NCBI GenBank assembly: GCA_033964015.1
Contig: CM066912.1
Location: forward strand, 29,908,532-29,972,531
Length of the DNA stretch: 64,000 bases
Reading direction: 5' to 3'
Source of the DNA: Scolanthus callimorphus
Lineage: Eukaryota > Cnidaria > Anthozoa > Actiniaria > Edwardsiidae
Positions 1 to 12,533 of the stretch are shown piece after piece. The notes beneath the pieces are model-generated. The model did no database searches and had not been told where the DNA came from. It saw nothing but the letters and a program-made list of their open reading frames with translations. The first letter of the stretch is position 1, and each line of letters begins with the position of its first letter. The position numbers were made by a program, and so were the translations under genes.

Positions 1-15
1 AACCCCTTGTCCAAT

Positions 16-3000
16 ATGTGGACCAACAATACCACAATACCGACAACTCCATCAATATTCCGGCCGAATAGCGAGCAGCATGTAGCCTTGCGGACAACCC
101 TGGCTATCATATCTATAGTGGCATTTACAGGCAACGGAGTGTTGGTTACAGTATTTATCAAGAACAGAGACATGTTACGGACACCGTATAATATGCTACT
201 TATGAGCTTGGCCATTACAGACATGACAACAGGTAAATATTGTGTTCACACCCATGCCCTCCGCCATACACACGCAAACACAAACGTTTAGAGAGTCTGT
301 GCAGTATTCGGTGTCTAGGGCTACAGAATTAATCAAGAACCGAGACATGCTACGCACACCTTATAATATGCTTCTAATGAGCTTTGGCTAGTACAGATAT
401 GACAACAGGTATTTTTGGCGCTCACATCCATGCTCTCCACCATACGCACACAACTGTCAAACAAATGTCTAGTGAGTCTGTACAGTATTTATCAAGAACC
501 GAGGCGTGTTATGCGCACCTTATAATATGCTACTTATGAGCTTGGCCATTACAGACATGACAACAGGTAAATATTGTGCGCACATCCATGCTGTCCACCA
601 TATGCACGCAAATGTCAAACAAATGTCTAGTGAGTCTGTACAGTATTTATCAAGAACCGAGGCGTGTTATGCACACCTTATAATATGCTTCTAATGAGCT
701 TTGGCCAGTACAGATATGACAACAGGTATTTTTGGCGCTCACACCCATGCTTTCCACCATACGCACGCAACTGTCTAACAAATGTCTATTGAGTCTGCTT
801 GTATAAGCCTAGTTGGAGTTTAAATTGCGAATTACTCACGACAGTCTTCTGAAATCCGCTCTATCGTGTTCACATCCATGTCTTTCACCATACGCACGCA
901 ACCAGTTTCAGAAATGGTCAGTGAGCCTGTACAAAAGTACGCTTTTAACGAGCTTGGCCATTCAAGATAAAAAGATATAAGAAAACAGTTTTCGAAGGTG
1001 GTACTTTACGTTGTCAAGTCAGAAATAATAGGAAAACTAAACAGTAAGGCAAAGATTTCATATTAGTACCACGTTAACATAAAAAAAAACATTTTTTGCA
1101 GGAATAAGCTTGGTGCTGACCCTGCATATATCGTGGGCACCGACAACTTCCCCGTCCCATCAGGCGTGGCTGGGGATTTGTTCTGTCGAATCGTGGCCTC
1201 CTATTTCTTGGTTTTCTCACTCGGGATTGTGTCGGTTTATACGATAACGTGTCTGGCGCTAGAGAGGTAAGGAACTCTCGGTTTGGTATCACGCGTTCCC
1301 GTAAGAGTCAACATCATTCAGCATTTTATGAACGCGCCATGTTAAGAGGGAGAGCTAACAGTCAAACATCTTTCAAAAGCCCGTGTGAGCCACTCCTTTG
1401 TTATTGTTTTCGTTCGATATTAGAACTTAGAAGACGAATTACGTTTAGAAATCTCTTAATAAACATCTAAAAACAAAGTTACCAAATTCAGTCAAGAAAA
1501 TTGCTCTATATTCTACAAATCAACCGATGGAAATGGATGCTTTCTACCACTTGGTATGTTGCTATGTTGTCAAAATGGCGGCTGACACAGGCTCTTTAAG
1601 GGCCTTCGCATGGTCCTTGGCGAGCACTTGCGAGCTTGCGAGCACCTGGCTATTCTGTGCGAGCAAATATGAGCAGCAAAGATTACGTTTTGCGAGGCTA
1701 CGTACCAACCATCATTAGTGCTCATCATTGTTGGCTAGCAATCGAGCACCGAATAATACTCTGCGAGCAAGCGAGCACCGCAAAAACCATTGCGCGCGAG
1801 CTGCGAGTGCGCGCAGTCGATTTTTTTGATAGACCATTTTGGAGCCATTATTTGAGCTGCAAGTGAACATGCAGTGAGTTACCTTTCATGGTCGTTCTAC
1901 ATGATTCTAAAATACTACAAGCAGCCGGCGCGGCAGTCATCATCATGCACCAACAGTATCATCGATTATCATCATCAGCCGCCACCACCACCACATTATG
2001 ACCATCTATCTTTACTATCCATAGGTGGTTTGCAGTAGCACGACCAGTCCAGTACAAATCACGATTCAAGAGGGGTAGGGTGCTAGTGGTATTGCTCCTG
2101 GTATGGTTGTGGGCGTTAGCGCTGAATGTCCCTCAGATGTTTGAAATGAAAATGGGGCCTGACGGGAAGTGTGTGTGGGTCAGTCTAACGGAAGGATCAG
2201 TCAGAAAGGTATGACAACAACGTTTATATACTTATTTACTTACTATGATTTTCATAATTCTGCGAACTCTACACCGGCCAACAAACCGCGGTTTGGCTTC
2301 TGTCAATCAAATGGGTGATTAACTCTGGGTGATTTCACGGAAGCAGATGATAGATCTCGTGAACTGGTAGGGTCTAGCTAGGCTTCAAAACACAATTTTT
2401 AACTATAAAATAAAAAACCAAACTAGCGTGGACTTGACTCAAAGATTTGATTTACGGAAGCTAGAACACAGTTTGGCATTCAAAAATGTCAAGTGGGAGT
2501 TCGAGAATTATGAAAATCACAGTAATATGCCCAAGGACCGGGAAATCCTGCACAGAGTCGAGGTCTAATTACGAGGTTCCCTAGTCAGTGTAGTGGGTTA
2601 GTAAGGTGTAAGCCCTGCACTGAGGATGGGGAACTTCCGACCTCCCCGTGGTTCTTAACGTCCCTCTGGTTCCGGTTAGTGTAGTGTATGTGAGAGACGG
2701 GACCTACGGTTTTACGTCCTTATCTGAGAAGACGCGAAGGTCTAACCATTTGCAGATGTTAGAGCAAAGGCAGCACCTTCTCCTCAATTATTTGAAAAGA
2801 CCCTGAGTGTTTGTCCGGCCGGTGTTTTAACCCCCATCCTTCCGCACAACACACGGCGCTCTGCCACTGTGCTAACCACTCGACAGTCAAATATAGCATA
2901 AATCGAGGAAAATTCTATTGCGCAACCTCAGTGGGGAATCGACAAGCGCCACAACTGCCACCACAGCCACCACAACCATAAATATTTATGACCATCATTC

Positions 3001-4023
3001 CTGGTCGTTTTACCTGAATTCCTTTGGTCACGCGAGCTTTCCTTCGATGTCAAAAGGCACCAGCAAATAATCTAGATCGTTGAAATAAAGTATGACGTAC
3101 TCTGAGTTTTTCTGACACGGAGGTCTCGTACAAATGGATTTTGTTTGCATGTTTCGTATTCAATTTTACGACAAAGTCCACTGCAGACAAAACAACAAAG
3201 TTTGTGGGTGTGGTGGCACAATGGATTCTTCGAGCCGATTCCACATGCCATATCAAGGAAGTTCCCGTTGAAATGTGTCGTTTTCTAAAATTTCCTTATA
3301 TGGAAGTTCTACTTACCATATTTGGCGTCCAGAAGTTTTCCTAGCTTATTTCTTGCCCTAAATTGTCAAAAACTTCGCCAAAACTTGCAGGTTTTGGGGA
3401 GAATCGCTGTTCTTGTAGGCCGCTATCTTTATTTTGGCCCCAGGAGCCCGGAACTTCAAACACAGGTAGCCCGCGTCACGCATGGGTTGACATTGACAAA
3501 AACGACACATTTATCTTGATATGATTTACGCTAACCTATGTTCCTCTAGGTCGTCGCTTTCGTAGAGTTCAATGGCAAGTTCTTCATTCCGCTGACCGTT
3601 ACCACCGTATCTTTCGTGCGATTATTCCTCAAGGTTCGCCGCTCGCCTGCCCTCTTCAAAACAAACAAGGGGAAGGCTGGAGTCCGACTACTGCGCATGT
3701 GCATTGCAACGGCTACTGCCCTAGGGATCTGCTGGTTCCCTAACCAGTTCTATTACCTGCTATTCAAGTTTGACCTGTGTTACATGGATACACCGCTTCA
3801 CCATTTTACTGTTATAATGTGTATGGGAAACAGCTGCGTCAACCCTTTTATCTACTGCGCAACAAATCGCGCATACAGGGAGAGGGTGCTAGCTCTCATA
3901 TGGCCCTGGAACTCCGGACGGTTGTCCGCCTTAGACGGCACCAGTAACCATAGCAACCAAACACCGGGCAGCTCAACCTCATCCAATAAGTGGTTAATAT
4001 ATGAACGATGCTTGTGGTGTTAA
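16..4023 (+). CDS. Class A (rhodopsin-like) GPCR, four exons
   Basis: Seven-transmembrane receptor of the plasma membrane; ligand unknown. Proposed exons are 16-232, 1102-1266, 2025-2208 and 3550-4023, all with GT/AG borders and matching phases, giving about 346 residues. The first ATG (16) is followed by a short N-terminus with an NNTT glycosylation site. TM1 holds GNGVL (N1.50 at residue 40) and TM2 holds LAITD (D2.50 at residue 69). Exon 2 carries the conserved Cys in LFCRIVAS and the TM3-end LALER (the E-R of DRY). Exon 4 carries CWFP in TM6 and NPFIY in TM7. Exon 2 is out of frame with exon 1 by one base. The reading switches at the CCC run 1120-1122, after which every splice phase fits, so I suspect a lost C rather than a pseudogene. 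An additional upstream exon cannot be excluded. Family certain; subfamily not recognised. Confidence 0.85.
151..960 (+). repeat. Tandem copies of the exon-1 tail of the GPCR
   Basis: The 3' part of exon 1 (from about 151, TM2 region, to beyond its splice donor) is followed in intron 1 by at least three further copies, starting near 331, 487 and 640, and a partial one near 860. Spacing is about 155 bp. Each full copy repeats the TM2-coding stretch and the donor context acaacaggta. The copy at 487-573 is open in the receptor frame; the copies near 331 and 640 contain changes that shift the frame. Confidence 0.8.
2704..2820 (+). repeat. Dispersed repeat fragment in GPCR intron 3
   Basis: This stretch (ttacgtccttat... 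through gagtgtttgtccggcc) is closely similar to 52385-52505 in an intron of the MACPF gene. Both read in the same direction and contain gcaccttctcct. It is a diverged interspersed repeat of unknown class. The rest of intron 3 shows no feature I can support. Confidence 0.5.
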
Positions 4024-6560
4024 TTGTGACGCGATACAATTTTTTCCCGTGACATCCATCAAAGGTATACTCATACCTTAAGGTCTCTGTAAACCCGTGA
4101 GGGGTGTCTTCGGGAAAAAATTCTCAGCGCGTCGCAATTTATGCTATGATAATCAGCTATATATCATTTTAAAGCGTAAAAATTGCTCTATCTGATGAAG
4201 TTGTTTAGTTTATCGAAGTTTAAATTTTTCTTGTACGTATTTTTAAGACCCCGAACTAAAAACTACCTTGTTCACTTGAGAACCTCCAGACCACTAGCGG
4301 TTTGTTGCACAATTTCACACTTTGTTGGATTTTAGTCTCCGAGAAATGAACTGCAAAACCGTGTCAATATCAATATTTTGCATATTGACGAAAATATTAG
4401 GTCGCAAAGTTGAAAGTCGCATTTTTTACAGTTTGTGGCCGCAAAATTTATCATAAATTTTTTTTAAAGTAAAAATACAAATTCCCTGACACGGTTTTTT
4501 AGTTGTGATAATTTTCTAACGACACAGAAAATTTGACACCAATATCTTAAATCATGCGGGGTCAGGAGCTTCGCGAAGGTGAAAATTTGACCTAACATTA
4601 ACGTGCTAGAAAACGTGTGTATAGTTTTAATTAAATTACAGAAAATAAGTGGCAAGCAATGCCAAAGAATAGGCAATTTAAGACTAGGAAAACAGTTGAC
4701 GCATCATTTGAGGTTTTAGAAATATACTTTAGGACTGTATCAAATGAATTTAGGGAAAAAAGTCATATTATGGATTTTTACTTTTTTACCTTCACAAGAC
4801 CTTAATTAACAATCAATAGAAACAAGTGCACAAACATTTAGCTTGGTGGACCTGTTGTGAAATCTGCCGCAGACTGTTTCAGGCTCAGTATAGGAAACAA
4901 TTCCTTGTGTAAATTCAAACTTTCCACCAGCAGAGCTCTAGTCTGATAGTGGCAAGGAACATGAATCGACTCAATAGAGGTTTTGCACGGATCACATGAC
5001 TGTTATTGTTTTCTTATATGCCACCATCTTGCATGCTAGGCAAAACAAAATGGCAACCGGGAGATAATACTTGCATCGATCCTTGGTCTTTTAAATCTAG
5101 GCTTATCTGTGTCCACAAATTACTGACATGCTACTGAATCATGAGCTACTTGTTCGATAAAAGTTTTGTTCTTGACACTGGCAATAATACTAGGTAAGAA
5201 AGACTAATGAATGGCTTCAAGTATTACTTTCAGCATTTTACTGTAAAAAGTAGAGTGCTCAATAATGCCTTTTAAGTGCGGAAACAATGGCATGAGTGCG
5301 TCCCCCCCCCCCCGGTCACCATTTTATTTTGCCTTAAGTATGTAAGATGGCGGCATGAAGTCAATAGCAGTCACAAGTGAGTGGGATATCTGTCTAAGAT
5401 TGTGAGATCTGCTCCAATTATATGATGCAACTGGACTCACTTGCAAAAATGGCTGTTGCTAGAAACTAACTATGTGACAGTAGCAAGTATAATGATGCTG
5501 TCATGCTCCAGATGCTTTGCCAAACTCGTGCTGCAGCAGTAAAAAACTCAAGGGATGCAAGAAAAGACTAATGCCACCGTTGTAAAACTAAACATGAGAA
5601 TTATTTATAGACTCAAAGTCTCGAAAGATTCACCACATGGTTCATCATTTTCATGAGCTCCCTGAAAGAAACGTTTCATTCTGATGCCAAATCTTTTTAA
5701 ACAAAAAGCATAAACCAGGGAAGTGTGAGAGGAAATGAAGCTATGTATAATAAATTAAGGGATTTCTCACATCAGTGAAAACCTTGAGGATGAAAGAAAA
5801 GACAACAATTCTGAATGGAAATACATGTATACACCGAAATCATGAGCAAGAGGCTTTTTGATTTTTACACCAACATCGTGTTTGCATAACAGACTAGCAT
5901 GTTCTAGTCTTCTGACTTTTTACTTGAAAATTTATTAATCTAAACCAAGCAAGTAGACAATGTTCTCGCCAATGCTTATCAGTCAATCTTTATTATTATT
6001 TTAAATACATAAATTAAACACACACAACCTGCAAATAGCAAAGCTAATCAAGGCAGGCAGTGTGTGGACACTAAATTTTACCAAAATATGCCATTCTAGA
6101 TGATACCTGGGTGAATTTCATATGTACACAATTAATATGAACAAACAACAAGTTAATTTTTCATACGATCAAAATGTTTACAACTGAAAATGACAGGATC
6201 TCAACCAAAACAAGTAGCCATTCCTTTCCTGGTGTCTATTTTACCAATATGGCAATAATAGGTAGATTTAGACCTTTCTAATCAGAAATCCAACAAATTT
6301 ATGTGCAAGCAACTTGCACAGACTAAGCATTTTCAAAGCCTCAATTTTAAATCTAAAATTTAGAAATCTCAATCGAACAAGCAGACGCTCTCGCCTATGC
6401 TTATTATTTTACGAAATTATGGCATTCTATCATACCAGAGTGAATCTGAATCAGAAATGTGCCTACATGCAAAATATTAGTAAGGGACTTCTTGTTTTTT
6501 CACAGTAAAAAAAAACTTTCATCGCATGCTTGCATTATTGTTGCCTCTATCATGTCTATA
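4024..6560. other. AT-rich intergenic DNA, no gene seen
   Basis: No exon with splice signals or recognisable protein was found. A 12-C run lies at about 5302-5313. Segments near 5850-6300 recur, diverged, at 6300-6450 and 7110-7290 (shared phrases such as gtagccatt...ttt and tagatttagacct), pointing to old local duplications. Confidence 0.5.
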
Positions 6561-6570
6561 GTCATTTGCT

Positions 6571-7093
6571 TAGTCTCCGTCGCAGCCCGTTCTTTGTGTT
6601 GGTCACAAAACGGTTCCCTCCCCACGAACGGCTGTTCACATTTGAACCACATTTCTTTACTTTTGTTCCGAAATCAACCATGACAAATTAGTCACTTTCG
6701 AGACATTTCCAGGGCAACCAGACAAAGCAGAATATGCCAGCCAATGAAAAGCCCCCAATGCCCACGTGGGGTGTGTATCACATCACTAGTCTAGAACGAG
6801 ACCGTTAGAATGTTAAAATGTAAACAAACCCACAATTACGTTGTATACAAAGTATACAAAGTGAATACAACTTATTGGAAATTGTACTTTCTGTTAATCT
6901 AACAGATAGTTTCTGTTTCTATGTTTCGATTTACCCGATTTGACCGACTGGCGGGGAAATGTTCTGATGTATGGAACCTCAAATGTGATTGACTGGTAGG
7001 CTAGAAAGCAATGTGGTTTGAATGTGAGCAGCCGTTCGTGGAGAGGGGAGCGCTGCATGACCGACACAAAGGATGGGCTGCGTGGGGAGACTA
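6571..7093. mobile_element. 523-bp inverted-repeat element (MITE) with 10-bp target duplication
   Basis: It starts tagtctccgtcgcagcccgt and ends with the near-complement ending ggagacta. The terminal inverted repeats extend about 95 bp with scattered mismatches. It is flanked by a perfect direct repeat gtcatttgct (6561-6570 and 7094-7103). No coding capacity is visible. A 116-bp hairpin at 52904-53019 has the same ends. A 9-10 bp duplication would suit Mutator-like mobilisation, but the superfamily is inferred. Confidence 0.8.
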
Positions 7094-7274
7094 GTCATTT
7101 GCTCTAAACCCACAGATTTCACCCAAAAAGTAGCCATTGCTTTCTTTGGTCTTTATATTACCAAAATATGAGACAATAGATAGATTTAGACCTAATTTTG
7201 ATAAGAAATATCCAACAGAATGATGAGGAAGCAGCTTTTTAATTTTCACACCAGCACATGTTAGCATAACAGAC

Positions 7275-7490
7275 ATTCTGGCATTTAGTGGCTTAGGGGG
7301 TCCAGCCATCAGACAGACTGCATGCTTCAATGATCCTCTAGGTGATTGTACTACAAATATTGTTACTTCGAAAAACATTCATACACCTGGGTTCAGACCA
7401 TTCATAGTAATAGATTCCAGCAGTATGTATTTACAGGCTTACAGGGATCAGACAGCCTGCATGCTTCATAGCTTCCAGAGTTAGTCTAGG
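7275..7490 (+). repeat. Outlying, degenerate units of the 76-bp minisatellite
   Basis: Contains ttagtggcttaggggg...ccagccatcagacag and, at 7381-7490, a segment (tacacctgggttcagacc...) that recurs almost intact at about 10480-10600 inside the degenerate array. The repeat family therefore extends beyond the main arrays. Confidence 0.6.
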
Positions 7491-8494
7491 AGCAGTTACC
7501 GGAAAAAATCGCATCGTAGCACCCAACGCACAGACCCAAGAAAATAACATAGAAAGATAGGTACATGCCTAAGGTTCAATTTGATCCGTATCGCACAGAT
7601 TGGCTTGTGGGACAACACCCCGATATTTGGCATTTTGTTCCCCTGCTGCTCACATGTCCTTTGCAAAACATTGCGAACTTATACGCCTCGAAGCCCCTCA
7701 TTCAAGGATCAAATGTATCCAAAACTTTGTTTAATTGTAAGAAATCACACACTTTAAATTCCTAGCTGTAAATCTGCCCTTAATGCCCACTCTAACATCA
7801 GAAATAGAAATTAGAGAGTTGGCAGCCATATTAGTTCTTTGTTATTCAAATGAGTTGTGCCTTCTCTCCTGAAGACATAGATATAGGCTGTAACGCTACA
7901 AGTGTACAGCGTGCCTAAATGTGTGCATTGGCAAAAAATATCCCTCCAATGCATTGAACACTTATGTGGACATTTTGCTGCAGTCGTATGTTTTCTTGAT
8001 CTTGCTGACATAAACAAAAAATTATAGGTTTATTAGAAAATACCAAAACATTTTTCTTTATTCAAAATTACCTAGTTAAATGATTCAAACAAAGTCTGAA
8101 GAGATACCAGACCATTAAAACTATATACATTAGACCGGGAAAGGTGTACAGTCTATGTCATTCTTGACATTCCAGAATATTCAGGAACTCATGAATAACA
8201 AAAGGTTCAAAATGGCCGCCATCAGAGACATCCCTTTAACCTTCATTTTTACAGTACATATGGAAATTACGGCATAAGTTTGTATCTAACCATTTGAAAC
8301 GCATTTATTTCTGCATGTATGCAGAGTTTGATGTGTTTTTTGATAATATTTTGAATTTTACAGGCTCTAGATTAGTTTATAATTTTACAAAGAACATGTG
8401 AGCATCTCTGAACGAAAGTGTCCGAAATCGGAATGTTGTCCCATGGGCTCATTTGTAACACCCGCCTAAATTAAACCTTATACATATACCTATC

Positions 8495-9619
8495 TAGCCT
8501 GAATTTCAGCCGTCTTTTCTTCCTACACTCCGGACGTTGCGGGAGAAAAAACGACTGAACGCCGACTTCCAAAAACGTGCCCAGGAGTTGCGTGATTCTC
8601 AAGATCTTGAGAATGGATGGTGATTGGTCAGTTTTCTTAATGAGCTATATTTATGCATAATTTTCAGCGACAAGAGAACTGCACTCAAAGGCAGAGACAT
8701 AGCAACCCACAGAACGGCTAAAATTTATCCAGAAAAATATACCTCAGCCCGGTAACAATATAATGTGTCTGTTACGAAAGGCCAAGCGATCTTAGGGAAC
8801 CACATAACAAGCGGCAGAATATCATTTTCTCCACGATATTGCAGGCCGAAAACTCGTCGTTGAGATCGGTAAACGTGCATGTCGGTACTTTCACTTCCAA
8901 ACACACTAAAATTTCATTCTAGTTGTCTTAAAATTGTTATTCAACTGACAATCAATAACAAGCGAATCTGGAGCCTGTAATGTTATAGCGATTTCTTCCT
9001 CGAAATCAGAGTCGGCGTGATGCACTTTTGGCAAGAAAACATTTTAGTCATGCGAATCCGGGAAAACCCGTCAGCCGCCGCGCCGTCAGATAGCCAGCTT
9101 CTGTTCCTACTATGTATGCAGCTCTTGGTGCTTCAAAATGATGAAATAATTATCTAAAAATGTTGGGATGCTGTTCTGGAAATCATTTTAAGGAAGTTTT
9201 GTGTCTGGGGAGTCGGATACAAGCAATACAAGCATAATGAATTGTCGAATTGTGAAATTGTTAGTTCGCGATGAGTTCACGAGCCTCGAGTAAATCCAAT
9301 TTCCTGTATGCTACGTGTTTCTAAGATCACTTGGCCTTTCATAACAGGCACATAATATTTTACCGGGCTGAGGTATATTTTTCTGGATAAATTTTAGCCG
9401 TTCTGTGGGCTGCCATGTTTCTGCCTTTGAGTGCAGTTCTCTTGTCGCTGAAAATTATGCATAAATATAGCTCATTAAAAAGACTGACCATTACCATCCA
9501 TTCTCAAGATCTTGAGAATCACGCAACTCCTGGGCACGTTTTTGGAAGTCGGCGTTCAGTCGTTTTTTCTCCCGCAACGTTCGGAGTGTAGGAAGAAAAG
9601 ACGGCTGAAATTCAGGCTA
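8495..9619. mobile_element. 1,125-bp long-TIR element with 9-bp target duplication
   Basis: Left arm 8495-8795 and right arm 9321-9619 are inverted repeats of about 300 bp with few mismatches, beginning tagcctgaatttcagccg. The flanks carry the exact 9-bp direct repeat atacctatc (8486-8494 and 9620-9628). The centre (8796-9320) shows no gene. Long TIRs plus a 9-bp duplication are typical of Mutator-like elements; this copy is non-autonomous. The arms include a small palindrome, ctcaagatcttgag. Confidence 0.85.
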
Positions 9620-9707
9620 ATACCTATCATCATATATGCTACTTTCCCAGGTCTGCACGATGGGTGCTACGAAAACCACTTTCTAGGCCTCTTTTCAAGA
9701 TCTGCTC

Positions 9708-11085
9708 CAGCGTATTCTAGTCTGACATTTAGTGGTTTAGGGAGACCAGCCATCAGAGAGACTGCATATGCTCCATTAGCTTCCAGAGTGTGTATTCTTG
9801 TCTGAGATTTAGTGGTTTAGGGGGACCAGCAGATCAGACAGATCACTGCATGCTTCATAGCTTCCAGTGTGTAAGTTCTAGTCTGACAGTTAGTGGTTTA
9901 GGGGGGGGGGGGCATCCATCCAACAGGCTGCAGAGGCTTAATTGATTCCAGTGTGTATTGTGTGGTCTGACATTAATAACTGGTTTAGGGGGATCAGACA
10001 GGCTGCATGCTTCATAGGGGAGGGGGGAAATCCTAGTGGAGGGGGGAAATCCTAGTCTCACATTAATTTTATATCTTTATTGGTTTAGACAAGGGTGCTT
10101 GCTTCATTAGACCAGGCTGCTTGCTTCATAGCTTTTTAGTGTGTATTCTAGTCTCCTAACAGACTAACATTTAGTGGTTTAGGGGGACCATCCATCCGAC
10201 AGGCTGCATGCTTAATAGGTTCCAGTATGTATGCTTGTCTGACATTAATGACTGGTTTAGGGAACTCAGACAGGCTGCATGCTTCATAACTTTCATGTGG
10301 GGTATTCTTAAACTCACAAATTTTAGTAGTTTAGGGGGACCAGCCATTAGACAGGCTACTTGCTTCATTGCTTCCAGTGTGTATTCTAGTCTGAAATTTA
10401 GTAGTTTAGAGGGACGCCATCAGACAAACTGCTTGGTTCATTGCTTCCATTGTGTATTCTTGTCTGACTTTTAGTGGTTTATACACCTGGGTTCAGACCA
10501 TTCATAGTTATAGATTCCAGTGTGTATTCTTGTCTGATATTAATAACTGGTTTACAGGGATCAGACAGCCTGCATGCTTCATAGCTTTCAGAGTGTATTT
10601 AGTCTGAGATTTAGTGGTTGGGGACCTAGCCACAAGACAAACTACATAATTCATAGCTCATAACTTCATACATGTAGGTAACTTTCATGGGCGGGGGGGA
10701 TTCTAGTTTCACTCACATTTATTTTAGTAGTTTAGGGGGAGCCATTAGACAGACTGCATGCTTCTAGCTTCTGGTGTGTAAATTCTAGTTTTGACTGACA
10801 CTTAGTGGTTTAAGGGGACCAGCCATCAGACAGGCTGCATGTTTCGTAGCTTTCAGTGTGTATTCCTTATAGTCTCACATTAGTGGTTTAGGGGGACGAT
10901 CCATCCGACAGGCTGCATGCTTAATAGGTTCCAGTATGTACCGTATGCTTGTCTGACACTTATAGCTGCTTTAGAAAACTCAGACAGGCTTCATGCTTCA
11001 TAACTTTCATGGAGAGAATTCTAGTCTCACAAATTTTAGTAGTTCAGGGGACTAACCATTAGACAGGCTACTTGCTTAATCATAG
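9708..11085 (+). repeat. Degenerate block of the 76-bp minisatellite
   Basis: Roughly 15-18 diverged units with the phrases tctgacatttagtggttta, ggggaccagccatcagacag and gctgcatgcttcatagcttcc. Unit length is irregular because of insertions, including a long G run at about 9899-9912. It is clearly older than the arrays at 13.5-30 kb. Confidence 0.8.
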
Positions 11086-11461
11086 CTTGTGAGCTTTTTG
11101 AGTGCTGGTATTTTGTGTTTTAATAAATTCAAATACCGAAATTCTTTTGCAGCGCTAATTGTTTCCTTTAACAAATCATTTCGAAGTATTTAGCGATGCT
11201 GTTTTCGCCCTTTGCGCCTCGAGACCTACAAGCGAGAAATGGTCCAGTCATGAGCACCGTGGATATATTTTATATTATATTCATTAGTGCTTGGCGAGAA
11301 TTTGAGTAGTAGCTCTTGTGTTGGTGTTTCATGGCTCTTTCAGTTGAACTCATCAACCACTGCAGCAATAACGTTCATAGTGAAATGATCGAAAGCTACA
11401 GCAACATTTTCCAAGTGTATCGCTTTGATGTGGTGACGTAGTCGGCCGCATAAAATGTACC

Positions 11462-12100
11462 GACCAGGGTGAAGCTGGTGTCTTATTCGCAGCGTCTTAT
11501 TCGACCAGCATCTTTTTCGCCTGGCATCTTATTCAAATCCAGGGGCATCTTTTTCAACAAAACCAATAAAATGCTGGCATCATATTCAATACAAATAAAA
11601 CACCCCTGGCATCTTCAACATGAATATATCTTCTGACATCTCATTGAACAGGGACAAATTGCTGGCATCTTTTTCTACACGAATAAGACATTCTGGCATC
11701 TTTTTCAATACGGAAAAAAACAGTCATCTTGTTCAATACGGATAAAATTTGTGTGTAATTTTGTCAGTAAACTAACGCTCAAGTCAAATTCCGAGCAACT
11801 GACATGATGTCTATGCATTCTACAGTGGTTTAGAGTATACATGAAGCTCGTGCACAAATATGATAACATCTAAAGACTTCTCAAGCAGTTGAACAAAACA
11901 TTGAAATTACTTCTTAAAGCTGAAATAAAATAAGATTATTGCAGTGTATTATGTTTGTAAAGGAAATTTGCAGCCAGAAACGCTTGTAAGGCCTAAAAAC
12001 GTGGTTTGTCAGGTACCCCCTGGATATGAATAAGATGCCAGGCAAAAAAGATGCTGGTCGAATAAGACGCCGCAAATAAGACGCAAAGCTTCACCCTGGT
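11462..12100. mobile_element. About 640-bp foldback element with internal tandem motif
   Basis: Terminal inverted repeats of about 85 bp start (g)accagggtgaagct and end agcttcaccctggt; both arms include tcttattcgaccagcatctt. Flanks aatgtacc (11454-11461) and aatgtatc (12101-12108) look like an 8-bp duplication with one change. The left half repeats ctggcatcttwttcaa several times between about 11500 and 11740. No ORF of note. Probably a MITE; hAT-like by duplication size only. Confidence 0.7.
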
Positions 12101-12464
12101 AATGTATCACGATTTACCTATTGATCAAGGTTTTTATACACGCATGGCTGAGCAAAGGTCAAAGTAAAAGTAAAGCAAATGTGCTGAATGTCGGACCATA
12201 GAGTACAGTATGTCCTAAATTTGTATAAAATTCTCCTTCAAGCGATTTGTTTCTAAATACATAAAAATAGATTGAATTTGACACGAAAATTTTCTTACCT
12301 TGACTGGTGTTTCATACAGTTTGTAGCAGCTGCTTGTAAGATCTAACGCTATTGGCTTGCTACACCTCATTATGGGATTGTATTCTAGCTCGTTCTATAT
12401 TAGTGTTTCCATTGTTTTCAGTGAGGTGTAGTGATCCTATAGGGATATAGCATGACCCGTTTCG

Positions 12465-12533
12465 TACCCTGCGAGCAGTAATTTCCTACTAGTTGCTGGC
12501 CTAAGAGAGGAGGAAATCAATGCTCGCAGGGTA
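12465..12533. repeat. Short palindromic hairpin
   Basis: Arms 12465-12487 (taccctgcgagcag...) and 12511-12533 (...ctcgcagggta) are near-perfect complements around a 23-base loop. It resembles a minimal MITE or solo foldback. No flanking duplication was established. Confidence 0.6.

Noticed and set aside
9512..9805. 97-codon plus-strand ORF
   Set aside because: Starts in the right arm of the 1.1-kb inverted-repeat element and runs into degenerate minisatellite; no protein features.
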